NCBI GenBank assembly: GCA_963930645.1
Contig: OZ005662.1
Span: 77,395,841 to 77,459,840 of the forward strand
Direction: 5' to 3'
Length of the DNA stretch: 64,000 nucleotides
From: Salticus scenicus
Taxonomy: Eukaryota; Arthropoda; Arachnida; Araneae; Salticidae
The translations under genes were made by a program, and so were the position numbers. Under the pieces are notes generated by a model that was given only the letters and a program-made list of their open reading frames with translations, was not told the origin of the DNA and ran no database searches. Every line of letters begins with the position of its first letter. The first letter of the stretch is position 1. Shown one piece after another: positions 1-12,023 of the stretch.

Positions 1-294
1 GTTTGTTGTAAACGTATCATTTATGTATTAAATATTACGATTATAATTTTTTTCATAAGAAATACTGATATGTTAAAAATGATTTTATTTAGCTATTTAA
101 AGTGGAATAATATTCTCATTCTGAAATAAGTTCAAGAAAAGGTCATTTCTCGGTAACAGGTTGACAAGTCGTAATCGTAATCCTTAATTTTGAAGACACA
201 ATTTCCGTTGTAGAAACATAAATAAATTTATTTTTAAAAGATACATTTTTTATACAGTGCAACATTATATACATATAGAATTTCATTAAATATA

Positions 295-487
295 TTAGGT
301 GTACCGGAAAGTTATGTCGTTTTGAATTAATAAAATGAAACCGGAAATTTTTGTTTAACAGTGTTTACAAGGTACTTTACAAATAACCGTCTTATAAGTT
401 ACCTAAGAATACCTTAAAATTTATCCAGGAAAAATTTCCGATGTCAGTATTTTAATTCAAACCGACAGAACTTTCCGGTACACCTAA
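295..487. mobile_element. Mariner-like MITE, 193 bp, TA duplication
   Basis: The element is bounded by inverted termini reading TTAGGTGTACCGGAAAGTT and flanked by TA on both sides (293-294 and 488-489). The sister copy of the host repeat lacks it: near 7040 copy B runs straight through the equivalent AAATATAT site. That makes this a real insertion and not just a palindrome. The TTAGGTGTAC start and TA target resemble mariner termini. It has no coding capacity. Confidence 0.88.
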
Positions 488-1160
488 TATATCATTGTAA
501 TTAGGAATGAATTGTGGTAGATACGCAAAATAAATTCGTAGGGAAAACTAAATGTATACTGTCACCAGTTATGTAATACAGAAACACTTTTATATAATAA
601 AAGAAATAAGCTTATTAGTAGTTTGATGTTTGATGGAAGATTTCCATTTCTCTTTTACTAAGCCCGGAATGTCTGGGTTGAGTTGTTAAAGTTAAATTTG
701 CAAATTCTGCTTTTCATTTGTCGGTGCCACCAGATGACAGGATTTCCCACACAGTGCGAATGTTCAGTTTTGATTTTGGTGTAAGAGGGGATTATTTAAA
801 AAAAAAAAAAAGTATGTTCTGTGGGAATTTTTTAAAATAAAAATTTTAAAGATGCATATTAAAATTTTTATAATATTAATAATAAAGAATACTTAGAAAG
901 GAAAATTGTAATCTATTTTTAAGAAATTTCATAAATATCAGTTGAAGTGCTAATTTAACTGTAATATTTTTTATTGTCTCTTATAAGGTGAGGTCTCGTC
1001 ATGGAAAATTCAGTTCGGGTCGAAATTGTGCAGAATTGTAGTGTACTATGAAGGTAGCAACATATTAATGCAGTAACGGGCACTAGCCATTGTATTTCGA
1101 GGAAAAAGCCTCTACAGATTTAATGATCTTTAAACACTAGTTTTTTCGCATGCGATTCCG

Positions 1161-1260
1161 TGCTCCAGTGGCGTAGATGGCAGAGCAAAAGGTCGTCATG
1201 CAGACGACCCCAGTTTGATGCTACTTAACACTCCTCTGCATTTTTTTTTTTTTTTTTTTA
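1161..1260 (+). repeat. tRNA-like patch plus T tract in repeat copy A
   Basis: The text TGGCGTAGATGGCAGAGC resembles a pol III A box. About 30 bases on is a hairpin GGTCGTC-ATGCA-GACGACC, then a degenerate B box (AGTTTGATGCT) and a T tract. A proper cloverleaf cannot be drawn, because position 33 and the anticodon stem do not fit, so this is not a tRNA gene. It may be a tRNA-derived SINE head captured in the larger repeat. The same patch is at 7744-7850. Confidence 0.45.
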
Positions 1261-2599
1261 ATTTTTACTTTCTTTTTTAATTTTAGTCAAAATTTTAATA
1301 ATAAAATATTTAAATATCTTGAATAAATATAAATACATTTTTCTATTTTTAATATTTATAACTTAAAAATACAATAAATTTCTATAACTTAAAAAATAAG
1401 TTTTAACTATGAAATAAGGTGAAAATAAAGAAACATTCTTTTTATTTATTTATTTACCTAAATATTTTAATTTAGTTTAGGTATATTTAAAACATTACTA
1501 AATTCTGTTTTTTTAAATTATAGAAAAAAAAAATATTACAGGGAAATGATATTTGAATTCCATATATAATTACTATCCAAACAAATTAAATAATTGTTGC
1601 TCCAATCAATACAGCTTCTAGAAAAATTATAGCACAGCATTCCGATGCTATTAAATTATTACAGGCAAAGAAATATTTTAAACGTATGACATCTTAAAAT
1701 GTAAATTTTAAATGTTAATCAACACACATTCTTCTTCGACAGCGTCTTGTTTTTTATCGTTCCCTGCACAAAATAAAATTTCAGTTGCTCTCTAATATTA
1801 AGAAGCTAAAAGCGATTACGTAATTTATACATATTAAATCCAACTCAGGAAGCTCAAACCAAGATTTAAATACGACTGCTAATTGTATTACCCTTCGGTT
1901 TATATATTAATAATTTATTTTAATAATTTATTTTAATAATTTTATTTATTTATTTATTTCATTTTTTTTTGTTATTTATTAATTTATTAATTTATTATTA
2001 TTATTATTTTTTTGCTGCATTGTTATTTTTGTTATTCAGAGTTTTGTTTGAATACTTATTTATCTATTTTATCTTGTTTGATTATTTTAATTATTTACTT
2101 ATTTTGTTATTAAAGCTGCAGTTGAAAGACTGAAAGTATGGATGATTGTAAAATTTAATCTTTTTAAATACAACGCAAAATTTTAAAAATGTAATAAACA
2201 ATAATTATTGAATATTTGTGATTTAAAAAAATATTTATTTTTTATTTATTTTATATTTTTTTCTATTTCAAACATTTATAATTTTCTATACAAATTATTT
2301 TATTATAAATTATTATAAATTTCTATATATATTCTTATATAAATATAAATAAATAAATATATATATATATATATAATATAAAATTCCTCTAACTATGCCT
2401 TTTTATATTAAGTTGTAATTTAATTAATATATTCTTTAATGATGATTGCAATCTGTTCTTTTAAAATCGAAACTACCATTTCCGCTTTCTTGAAAACTAA
2501 ACAGTTAGCAAAATTAATCTTTTATTTTTATGTTATTTATTTATTTATTTATTTATTTTTTAATTATTATAGTTTTAGCGTATATTTCTCAAATTATAT

Positions 2600-3022
2600 T
2601 ATAATTTGAAGTTACGATTATTATTTTTTGGTAATTATTTTATCGTCAGTAAATAAAAGTTTCTGGCAATCACAGTAAATTGTAGCAGTATTCTCTATGA
2701 CAGTGCATGGTTTCTGTTGAATGGCTTGTGAGAAGTGTTGTCATAATAGTACTTCATTTGGAAAATTTGTTTAAAATGACGCTATTCTAACATGCTGCAA
2801 AAATCAATTATTTTATGTTTAAATCGCATGAAAGAAATTTTGTTAAAAACGTAATTTTAAAAGTTTATTTTATTTTATTTTATTTTATTTTTTTAATCAC
2901 TTCATTATTTTATAATTTTGAATTTTTAGAAAATCTTAAGGAGGGTAATAGTATTTTAAAATACAGTTGAAAAAAAAGTACACATTAATACCCAGAGAAT
3001 TAGTCATCCGAAAATAATAATG

Positions 3023-3054
<32 letters not shown>

Positions 3055-3248
3055 TTAAATAAAGATAGAGAATATGTAAAAGATTTACGGGCTTTATTGC
3101 AAGATTCAGCAAATTTTCTGACTAAAGTTTTAAACAGTAATGCAGGATTGACTTGGTCTGTTTAATTAATATAATTGAATAGCAAATGGAAAATTCATTT
3201 TCTTTTATTCGCTAAGATTTTCTTTAATTTGAATGTGAAAAGTTATTG
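2600..3248. other. No gene seen; AT-rich with AAT microsatellite
   Basis: Low-complexity AT-rich DNA. It includes TTTTA repeats around 2870-2890 and an AAT trinucleotide run at about 3020-3053. No reading frame, RNA or TIR was recognised. Confidence 0.6.
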
Positions 3249-3250
3249 TA

Positions 3251-5701
3251 CAGTCGGGGAAAAAAAACGCAACACCCGCTGTAATTTCGTTATTAATTGA
3301 CGCAGGAACATCAAATAGACATAATTCAACAGGAAATTAAAAGCACTTTCTGAATATGTCGTCAAAGTTTGAATTAGGGGTCATCTACATATTGAAATGA
3401 GCGCCAAATTTAATTTTTTCAATAGCAACACCCCATTTTGACTTCATTTTCGAATTTCTGAGAGTCTGGCAGTGCGGAAAAGTATACTATTTGTATACTT
3501 TATCTTTAGTATTTATAGAGTTATAATCAAAAATGTGTTAGGGGGTTATCTGCAAATATAGAAAAATAAAATTAAGATCTTATAAAAAATATACAAAATT
3601 TTAATGTTTCACACCGGAAATCTTTCAAAAAAAAAATAATCAAAAAATTAATAGAACGTTACCTTTTTTTTTTCCTGTTGCTTAATTATCCTTAATTCAA
3701 TTTTTTATATTTGTATACACTTCAGTACTTTTTTAGTTAATTGTAGGTCTGTTTAAATACATTACACTTACGATTAGTCCATACAGTACTCTTTGAAAAA
3801 AGTGCAATATTTTTCAAGTAAAAGTGTATATTATGGCTGTACTGATCACCAACAAAGCTTAAATTTTCTTTCGTATGTGTAACATAATATACGAAATGAA
3901 ATAATATAGATATATATATCTATACAACAACGCATAAACAAAATCTTTTCGGATAAATTATTGTAAAGGTTCATGAAGTAAATAATAAACTATTTTAATC
4001 GCACTTACTAGTTTTGGGTCATTTGAACTCTTTGGAACTGTACGATTCATTTTATAATTTCTATGAAAATATAATATCTTAATTAACCCTTTCGCGACTG
4101 CTGACGTAGATTCACGCCATTTGAAAATCTGTAACTCCGTCAGTGGGCGTTTCTTTCGTAATTTGTGTGTTACATTTTCTTAAGTGTGTACCCAGTGCTC
4201 ATAATTTTGCAATAAAATATACTATGGATAGAAATATATTGATTAGAAAGAATATAATTATAATGTATATCCATTTGTAATATAATTGTGAATACAGACA
4301 ATTTGTTCTGAAATATTTCATTTTGAGAGTAAAACGCCCGTAGGCGGTCTTACTGTCAAAAAGACAAAATCCTGCGGTCGCAAAAAGTGTTAAAATATAT
4401 TTATAAAAGTTAAAGTATGTTTTTAAAAATGTATAAAGTTCAAATATATTAATAAAATTTTAAAGACTAAGGTGCCCTTAAAATAACAATCCTCCCCCCT
4501 ACAAAATATATAAAAAAATAAATAAATAAAATAAAATAAAGCAATATATGAAGCAAATGATTAACCTTTTTTAACTATGACGGTAGTTAAGAAACGATTT
4601 TACAAGTCTGTCTTGCATTACAATTCCATTAGTTTTTTATCGTTGACAATTTCACATTAAACCTATTTTTCTATTTAAAACAGTAAACCCCGCCTATTTA
4701 GTTAATTTTTTTTCTTTCAGTGTTCGTTTAAAAGATTCAAAATTTATCATCAATTAATCGATGAAGTATATACCACTTGTGCATATTTTTGTCAACATAA
4801 AATAAGGGGTTTAACACGAATACTCAATGTCACATTCACTTTTCCATTTCTGTATTGTTTTATTTTGAAGAACGGTGAAGGCGTGGCTTGTCTTCTTTAT
4901 AAAACAGGAATTCTCTATGCTAACACTAATGTTTAAAAATCATCATTTTTGTTTCATTTATTTGCGTTTGACGTTGTTGTTATATAATTTGACCCGTAAA
5001 TAAAAAATAAAAATATTTTGTTTAATTTTCTTTGTTATTTTTTAAGATTTGATTCGTTATCTCATGCAGAATTTTATAAGAGACGGCCCCCTAAACCACT
5101 CCAAAAGAAAGATTTATTTATATCTCGAAAACTAATAACTGGAATGAGCTGCAAATTTGCACACCCATATTTTTCAGCAGTAGGATTCATTTTATGTAAA
5201 AATTAATATAGGTCATAATTCATAATTTTTATGAATATGAATTTATTAATATTTTTCAGAATTAAAAATATTTTTCAGAATCAAAAGTAACGATGGATTA
5301 TGTTTGGGTTTCTTCACTGTATCTCGTAAAACAAAAATTATATCGATCAAGTTTTTTTTTGTGAAGATATTAATAAAAGTTTGAAATATGAATTTAACAT
5401 TAGCACCTTCAAACTTTGAACGCTTATAACTATGTGAAAAAATAAGTAAAATATACAACCAATATACTTTTTCGCGTTGTCGCGATCCCAGGAATTCAAA
5501 TATAAAATAAAAATAGGGTGTTACCATTGAAAAAAATCAAAGTTGGTGCGCGTTTTAATATGTAGACGACCCCCAATTGAAAAATTCAGTTCATTTTCTG
5601 AAACTACTCACAATTCCCCGTCGAATGATACCTATTACATTTTTCTACTTCGATTAGCAACGAAGTTACGTTGAGTGTTGCGTTTTTTTTTTCCCCGACT
5701 G
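3251..5701. mobile_element. 2.45 kb TIR element with long imperfect arms, TA duplication
   Basis: The outer ends are inverted copies of CAGTCGGGGAAAAAAAACGC and are flanked by TA (3249-3250, 5702-5703). Alignable similarity between the arms runs inward for roughly 300 bp: GGGGTCATCTACATATTG near 3378 pairs with GGGGTCGTCTACATATTA read from the other strand near 5570. The TA target and CAGT start suggest the Tc1/mariner superfamily. The interior has only frames of 62 and 93 codons, neither transposase-like, so it is non-autonomous or fully decayed. A TTAA-flanked element (4087-4389) sits inside it. Confidence 0.85.
4087..4389. mobile_element. PiggyBac-like MITE, 303 bp, TTAA flanks
   Basis: TTAA occurs at 4083-4086 and 4390-4393. 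The inner ends are related in inverted orientation: CCCTTTCGCGAC on the left, CACTTTTTGCGAC read from the right. TTAA target use is typical of the piggyBac superfamily. No coding capacity. It lies inside the 3251-5701 element, so it is probably the younger insertion. Confidence 0.62.
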
Positions 5702-5703
5702 TA

Positions 5704-6062
5704 CATTTTTTTTTTCTTTTTGTTAAAAATCAACAAAGGGAAGACCCAGTGTATGAACTATACCTTAACTTTCTTACATATAATCATTGCTTGATGGAAT
5801 GGGTTTGATTGCTATTACTCAGTTGCCATACGTTCTGATTTTTAGATACCGATATCTTTTAACAGAACTCTTCATATTTCATCTTACAAAACGGCTACAA
5901 AAGTTTATAAAACATTGGTATAAGATAGTTTCATGTTTCAGTCATGGACAATTGTGAGAGGAGTTATGAAAGTGGGAGGGGTTTATATTGCTGACAAGTA
6001 AATGAAAGCTTACAAAATCGCTTCCAGGAATATCTTCTTTAGAAATAACTCATATAATTTGT
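5704..6062. other. No gene seen
   Basis: Anonymous AT-rich sequence between two inverted-repeat elements. I recognise nothing in it. Confidence 0.5.
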
Positions 6063-6066
6063 TTAA

Positions 6067-6589
6067 CCCATTTTTAGCCAAAGGTGCGTAAACGCACCAT
6101 TTCAATAATTATTTTTTTATTGACGCTGTGATGTATATTTTTCACTAATTTTATTTTTCTGCTATTTTTAAGGGTTCTGAAGACATCTTTAAAATATTCG
6201 TATTTCAATTGGAGTAAACACTCTCTCTTGAGAAATTTTCAAAATACGCATGTGTTCTAACTTGAAACGATTATTGACAATTTCGACTTTTTGAAAATGT
6301 ATAATTATTCCAATTGAGATTAAGTATATGTTTTTATAAAGAATTAGTGTTGCAAGTTCTTTAAATAGAATAAAAATAAAACAAATGTCATAAAAATTTT
6401 ATAAATTTTCATTTAAATTTATTTTTCATTTAAATTTTTAATTTAAATATGCACCATTTTATTTCTTAACTAAAATATCATTTTCCATGCATGGAACTTT
6501 TTTTTGTGTCTTAATGAATTTAATTTAAGCATATTTCAATAAAAATAATACCACATTTTATAAAATTTCTATGCTTGGCCTAAAATGGG
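6067..6589. mobile_element. PiggyBac-like MITE, 523 bp, TTAA flanks
   Basis: TTAA at 6063-6066 and 6590-6593 brackets inverted ends: CCCATTTTTAGCCAA on the left, CCCATTTTAGGCCAA read from the right. The interior is AT-rich and non-coding. It directly abuts the left edge of repeat copy B. The sequence left of copy A is outside the window, so I cannot tell whether it belongs to the duplicated unit. Confidence 0.75.
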
Positions 6590-6648
6590 TTAATACATTA
6601 TTTGTTTGTTGTAAAAGTATCATTTATGTATTAAATATTACAATATAA

Positions 6649-6787
6649 CAGGGATGGAACACGGGCGCAGAATTCATACCACTATCGATGTAAGAAAATT
6701 TTCTACTTCTTAAATCAACGATATTATAAGTACAGAAATTTCTTAAACGGATTCCGGTATGAATTCTGCGCCCGTGTTCCATCCCTG
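6649..6787. mobile_element. 139 bp palindromic MITE (hAT-like ends)
   Basis: The termini CAGGGATGGAACACGGGCGC are perfectly inverted at the two ends, with arms of about 32 bp. ATATAA flanks both sides. Copy A carries the uninterrupted sequence ATTACGATTATAATTTTT at the matching place, so this is a verified insertion. The CAGGG start resembles hAT termini, but the clear duplication is 6 bp, not 8, so the superfamily is uncertain. Confidence 0.85.
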
Positions 6788-7143
6788 ATATAATTTTTTC
6801 CATAAGAAATACTGATATGTTAAAAATGATTTTATTTAGCTATTTAAAGTGGAATAATATTTTCATTCTGAAATAAGTTCAAGAAAAGGTCATTTCACGG
6901 TAACAGGTTGACAAGTAGTCATCGTAATCCTTAATTTCGTAGACACAATTTCCGTTGTAAAAACAACAATAAATTTATTTTTAAAAGCTACATTTTTATA
7001 CAGTGCAACATTATATACATATAGAATTTCATTAAATATATATCTGTGTAATTAGGAATGAACTGTGGTAGATATGCAAAATAAATTCGTAAGTTAAACT
7101 AAATGTATACTCGCACCAGTTACGTAAAATACAGAAACACATT

Positions 7144-7183
<40 letters not shown>

Positions 7184-7743
7184 AAGAAATAGGCATATCT
7201 AATTTTTGTTTTGATGAGATATTTAATTCTTAAACAAAGCCCGGAATATCTGGGTTGAGTTTGTTAAAGTTAAATTTACAAATTCTGCTTTTCATGTGTC
7301 GGTGTCACTAGATGATGGATGGGATTTCCCATACAGTGCGAATGTTCAGTTTTGATTTTGGTGTAAGAGGGGATTATTTAAAAAAAAAGTCTGTTCTGTG
7401 GGAATTTTTTAGTTAAACAATAAAAATTTTAAAGACGCATATTAAAATTTTTATAATATTAATAAAAAAAAAATATTTAGAAAGGAAAATTGTAATCTAT
7501 TTTAAGAAATTTCATAAATATCAGTTCAAGTGCTAATTTAACTGTAATATTTTTTATTGGCTCTCATAAAGTGAGGTCTCGACATGGAAAATTCAGATCG
7601 GGACGAAATTGTGCAGAATTGTAGTATACTATGAAGGTAACAACATATTAATGCAGTAACGGGTACTAGCCATTGTATTTCCAGGAAAAAGCCTCTACAG
7701 ATTTAGTAATCTTTAAACACTAGTTATTTCGCATGCGATTCCG

Positions 7744-7850
7744 TGCTCCAGTGGCGTAGTTGGCAGAGCAAAAGGTCGTAATGCAGACGACCTCGGTTTG
7801 ATGCTACTTACACCCCTCCGACTTCTTCTTCTTCTTCTTTTTTTTTTTTT
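7744..7850 (+). repeat. tRNA-like patch plus CTT/T tract in repeat copy B
   Basis: Counterpart of 1161-1260 with a few substitutions: an A-box-like TGGCGTAGTTGGCAGAGC, then a CTT run and T tract. It does not fold as a tRNA. It is probably an old SINE-like component of the repeat. Confidence 0.45.
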
Positions 7851-9121
7851 TTATTTCTTTAATCTAACATTTTTCTTTCATTTTTATTTTCTTTTATAAT
7901 TTAATTCAAAATTTTAATAAAAATTATTTAAATATCTTGAATAAAAAATAAATAATTATAACTTAAAAACACAATAAATTTCTATAACTTAAAAAATAAG
8001 TTTTAACTTTGTTTTAATAATGAAATAAGGTGAAAAAAAAAAAAACGAAACTTTATTTATTTATTTATTTTTATTTAACTAAATATTTTATTTTAGTTTA
8101 GGTATATTTAAAACATTACTAAATTCTGTTTTTTAAATTACAGAAAAAAAAAATATATTACAGGGAAATGATGATTTGAATTCCAAGTATAATTACTATC
8201 CAAACAAATTAAATAATTGCTTCTCCAATCAATACAGCTTCGTGAAAAATTATAGTACAAGATTCCGATGCTGTTAAATTATTACAGGGAAAGAAATATT
8301 TTAAACGTATGACATCTTACAATGTAAATTTTAAATGTTAATCAACACACATTCTTCTTCGACAGCGTCTTGTTTTTTATCCTTCCCTGCACGAAATAAA
8401 ATTTCAGTTGCTCTCTAATATTAAGAAGCTAAAAGCGATTACGTAATTTATACATATTAAAACCAACTCAAGAAGCTCAAACCAAGTTTTAAATACACCT
8501 GCTAATTGTTGTACACTTCGGTTTATCTTTTATTTATTTATTTATTTATTTGTCTATTTTTGCTGCATTGTTATTTTTGTCATTCAGGATTTTGTTTGCA
8601 TATTTATTTATTTATTTTTGTTTGATTATTTTAATTATCTACTTATTTTGCTATTAAAGCTGCAGCTGGAAGATTGAAAGGATGGATGGTTCTAAAATTT
8701 AATCTTTTAATTAAAACGCACAATTTAAAAAAATTAATAAACAATAATTATTGAATTTTTGTGATTTAAAAAAATATTTAGGTTTTAAAAATATTTAGTT
8801 TTTTTTTTTTTTTTTCTTTTTGAAATATTTATAATTTTTTATATAAATTATTATAAATTTCTATATATATTCTTATATAAATATAAATAAATAAATAAAT
8901 ATATGTGTAATATAAAATTCCTCTAATTATGTCTTTTTAACTTAAGTTGTAATTTAATTAATATGTTTTTAATAATGATTCCAATCTGTTCTTTTTAAAT
9001 CGAAACTACTATTTCCGCTTTCTTAAAATCTAAGCAGTTAGCAAAATTAATCTTTTATTTTTACGTTATTTTATTTTTTTATTTATATTATTATTATTTT
9101 AGCGTATTTTTCTCAAATTAT

Positions 9122-9950
9122 TTTTTTCCCCTCCAGACAGAAAATATCCCTTCTAGACTTCATTTCTGCCCAGTCTCTGTGTGGAGAACCAATTGAATAA
9201 TTCAAAAGTATTAAACTACGCACTTTTAATCACACGTCATATCTTCACGTAGTAAGGAAAATCCAGTTTCCTCTTCTCAATTTCCCTTACATAAAAGGGC
9301 CTACATTCATAAAATAGTGTCTTTTCTCGTATTGTCGTTGTTAACTAAATTAGTGAGAGCTTTTTCTCTTATTGCTGTTTTTAAATAAACTTGTATGGAG
9401 GAATCTTTAAAATATTGTACTGGCTCCTGTCCTACGTGGAAACCCCTGGAATATTATTAAAAGTATATATGGCATTTATTAATTATTGAGTCTAATTTGC
9501 TACGAACACGACTGCTTCAGTACAAAAAAAAAAAAAAAAAAAAAAAATCTAGTAAGACGTTATAAGCTTCGTAGAATGTCAAAGAGGGGCCAGTATTTCT
9601 GCTATATACACTAAGGGACCAATATAAAAAAATAAATAGTTGCACTGCAGAAAAAAATGCCTTAGACTTCTTTATTTGTAATAACTTGAAAACTAATGGT
9701 TTGAAACAAATAAAACTATCATATTCGCAGAATACCAAAGAGGTGAAATGGTATTTATGTACATTTTCGATTTAGTAATTAACTTTATTACACGCTATGA
9801 AGTACTTTACAAAATCTATGTAAAAATTTCTTTTTAAACATAATGCAATAAACATATACTTTGTATTCTATAGTGATTCATTTTATGAAATCAACAAGTT
9901 ATTTTAATATATGAATAAAATTATTTATTTGTTAGATCTAAAAAAAATTT
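9122..9950. other. No gene seen; poly-A tract
   Basis: Mostly unique-looking sequence, less AT-extreme than its left neighbour, with an A tract of about 24 bases at 9524-9547. The small frames here have no recognisable content. Confidence 0.5.
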
Positions 9951-9959
9951 CAATAAATT

Positions 9960-10215
9960 TTTTTATTCTGCATTGGGTTAATCCCACCTTTATATGGAAT
10001 AACTGCTTTAATGCGCAATGGCATAATATTATATATTTTTTTGATATAAATCTCAGAAATTTCACTGTGCCAAATATCGTACATAATTTTTCTAGTTCTT
10101 GAAGAGTTGTAGGTTGTAAATTTTGAATCCTCTTCCCTCTTCCCGCGTCTTTTTATAGACGAAATATTTCCAGCGGATTCAGATTAGGACTATTTCCAAG
10201 TCTAATAAAGAAGAA
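9960..10215 (-). pseudogene. Decayed Tc1-like transposase, C-terminal fragment
   Basis: Read on the minus strand from about 10200, the sequence gives NSPNLNPLE, which resembles the conserved SPDLNPIE motif of Tc1-family DD34E transposases, where the final Glu is catalytic. It is followed after an in-frame stop by RIQNLQPTTLQELEKL, the basic and helical stretch usual downstream of that motif. The frame then continues without a convincing match to about 9960. The rest of the transposase and any TIRs were not found, so this is a short, dead relic. Confidence rests on two motif matches in the right order and spacing. Confidence 0.65.
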
Positions 10216-11576
10216 ATTCTATGGTATTCTTTGTGGGGTATAACTTAGAACGAAAAAAGATGGGATTACTTACAGAATTATAGGTGCTCAGGGCAATGGA
10301 TATGTAATTTTAACAATTTGAATCAAATAAACGCACGACAGACACCGTATAGTAAAGGGCAATATCATCTGAAATGCTGTTTGCGGAAATGTCTGAATTA
10401 CCTCCAAAATAGTCACTCAAGTGCCACTTTTCAAATGGACATGTTTCATTTTGAGTTAAATGATCCCTTGAGAATAAAAATTTACTCCTCGAAAAATTTT
10501 GCTTGTCCGTACTATAAAGTACGGAGACTATATCACTGTTTTATAAGTACGTTTTTCATTAAGTTGGCCACATTTTTTGTTGTTCTACCAGCTTATTTTT
10601 ATTAGCTCGAGATAACTTAAGCCTGACTCAAAGAATAAATTAAGCTTAACTTAAAGATAGTATTTTTCTATACACTTTTTAAAAATCTTTTCTAAGTTCT
10701 GAACATGATACATGTAGATTTTTTTAACATTTTCTTTTTAACTTGCAGTCATTTCGTTTGGACGTGTAAGGTAGCCGCCTAAAGCCAAATTTCCTGTTTA
10801 AACAACCAAAAATTTTTATATTTTGCTAAAAGCCATCTCAATTTCATTAATATTTAATTATTTTTCATCTCACATATTAAAATATTTTTTGATTTTTATT
10901 CTAAAATTAATACTTTTTGTGGCATCGTTAACTGCCTTATTCTTATCATTTTTGAAATACTTTCTAAAATTACAGTTTTCCTGACAATTGCATTTTGTTT
11001 TTAACACTGGGCTGAATGCACAGTGTATGTGGAGGACGACGTAATAAAATCTGTTCGAAAATTTGCTTTCTAAATGATAAAATTTGCGGTTCTAGAAAGT
11101 GAAAAGGAAAATACCCAAGTGCGGCATTTTTTTTTTTTTTTTTGTCCCTTAGTATGTATATTTCTAACATTTCTGTTTGGGGATTTAGTGGATTTTATTT
11201 ATGGACAAACTTTCTTACGGAGAAAAGCGATAAACTCTAACGAATAAAACGACAATATACTTTAATTTATTAATTCGACTGATTGATGCGCACTTACTCT
11301 GTTCTCGTCAGCTGTTTCGAATGGAGTCTAGCCTTAATCTTATGGTAGAAGAATCGACTTTTATTTATCCTGCGCGTGTTTTCTGGCTAAAAGAATTTCA
11401 TGGAGTCTTGTTTTCGGATTTGTCCGAGAAATCCAATTCTGCATTACCCAGGAACTTATGGAATGTCTTGTTACAAATTCAGTGTCCTTCCTGTATAGAA
11501 ATGTCTATATCTTGCCAGTGGTGTTTAGTAACGCAAGTGTGTGTCAAGTGTCAGAAATAACGCATCTACATATTTA
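10216..11576. other. No gene seen
   Basis: Anonymous sequence. A 95-codon frame at 10318-10605 opens with TTG and has no recognisable motif. A 79-codon frame at 11321-11560 is Cys-rich at its end (CPSC, CQWC, CVKC), but nothing else supports it as an exon. A T tract lies at 11128-11144. Confidence 0.5.
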
Positions 11577-11580
11577 TTAA

Positions 11581-12019
11581 GAGCCCGCTTCACTCACCGC
11601 CGCCGGAAGCCGAAACTAATGTTATTCTATGGGAAATTTTTCTTTTCAAATAACTTAATAACTAATACATATTTTTAAATTCTGTTTTCACATTCTGAAA
11701 ATTCCCAGCTGTTAAATTTACGCACCTTTTTTTAAAAAATGTATTTTTTTAATTTTTTATATTTTATTTTGAAGCTGCAAAATACGAATTTTCAATATGT
11801 GAATTTTTTTCATTTTTCATTTTGCAATTTCAAAATAAAATATTAAAAATTAAAAAAATACATTTTTAAAAAAAGTCCGTCAATTTAACAGTTGGGAATT
11901 TTCTGAATGTGAAAACAGAGTTTAAAAATATGTATTAGTTAATAAGTTATTTGTAAAGAAAATTTCCCCATAGAATAACATTGGCTCGGGCTTCCGGCGA
12001 CGGTAAGTAAAGAGGGCCG
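11581..12019. mobile_element. Fold-back MITE, 439 bp, TTAA flanks
   Basis: TTAA at 11577-11580 and 12020-12023. Nearly the whole element is one imperfect palindrome with arms of about 215 bp. For example ATGTTATTCTATGGG near 11619 is matched in reverse complement near 11970, and CGCCGGAAGCC near both ends. The GC-rich outer 35 bp contrast with an AT-rich core. It is piggyBac-like by target site and non-coding. Confidence 0.82.
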
Positions 12020-12023
12020 TTAA

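Larger units (their letters stand above)
1..2599 (+). repeat. Long direct repeat, copy A (left end outside window)
   Basis: This stretch matches 6602-9121 almost base for base over about 2.5 kb in the same orientation, with small indels and different A/T tract lengths. It begins at or before base 1 and ends near TCTCAAATTAT at about 2599, after which the copies diverge. It contains a tRNA-like patch followed by a T tract at 1161-1260, long AT-only low-complexity stretches at 1440-2400 and no reading frame of note. Unlike copy B it has a 193 bp insertion at 295. The two copies could be members of a long interspersed family or a local duplication. No LTR, TIR or coding signal identifies its class. 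Confidence 0.85.
6602..9121 (+). repeat. Long direct repeat, copy B
   Basis: Second copy of the repeat at 1-2599, same orientation. It has the same tRNA-like patch (7744-7815) and the same AT-rich tail, ending near TCTCAAATTAT at about 9121. Differences are a 139 bp palindromic insertion at 6649, absence of the mariner-like MITE of copy A, an A tract of about 35 bases at 7147-7182 and a CTT run at about 7823-7838. No coding potential was seen. Confidence 0.85.

Noticed and set aside
1161..1240. tRNA gene
   Set aside because: Box-like words exist, but the anticodon arm does not form a proper stem with T at position 33, and the acceptor stem is absent. The same patch recurs inside copy B.
1..9121. 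The two 2.5 kb direct repeats as a pair of LTRs of one retroelement
   Set aside because: The 4 kb between them has no gag or pol trace and is filled by unrelated TIR and TTAA elements. Neither copy has promoter, poly-A or TG...CA features.
11321..11560. 79-codon Cys-rich frame as a zinc-ribbon gene
   Set aside because: Only the last 25 residues are Cys-rich, the spacing fits no family I know, and there is no splice or promoter support.
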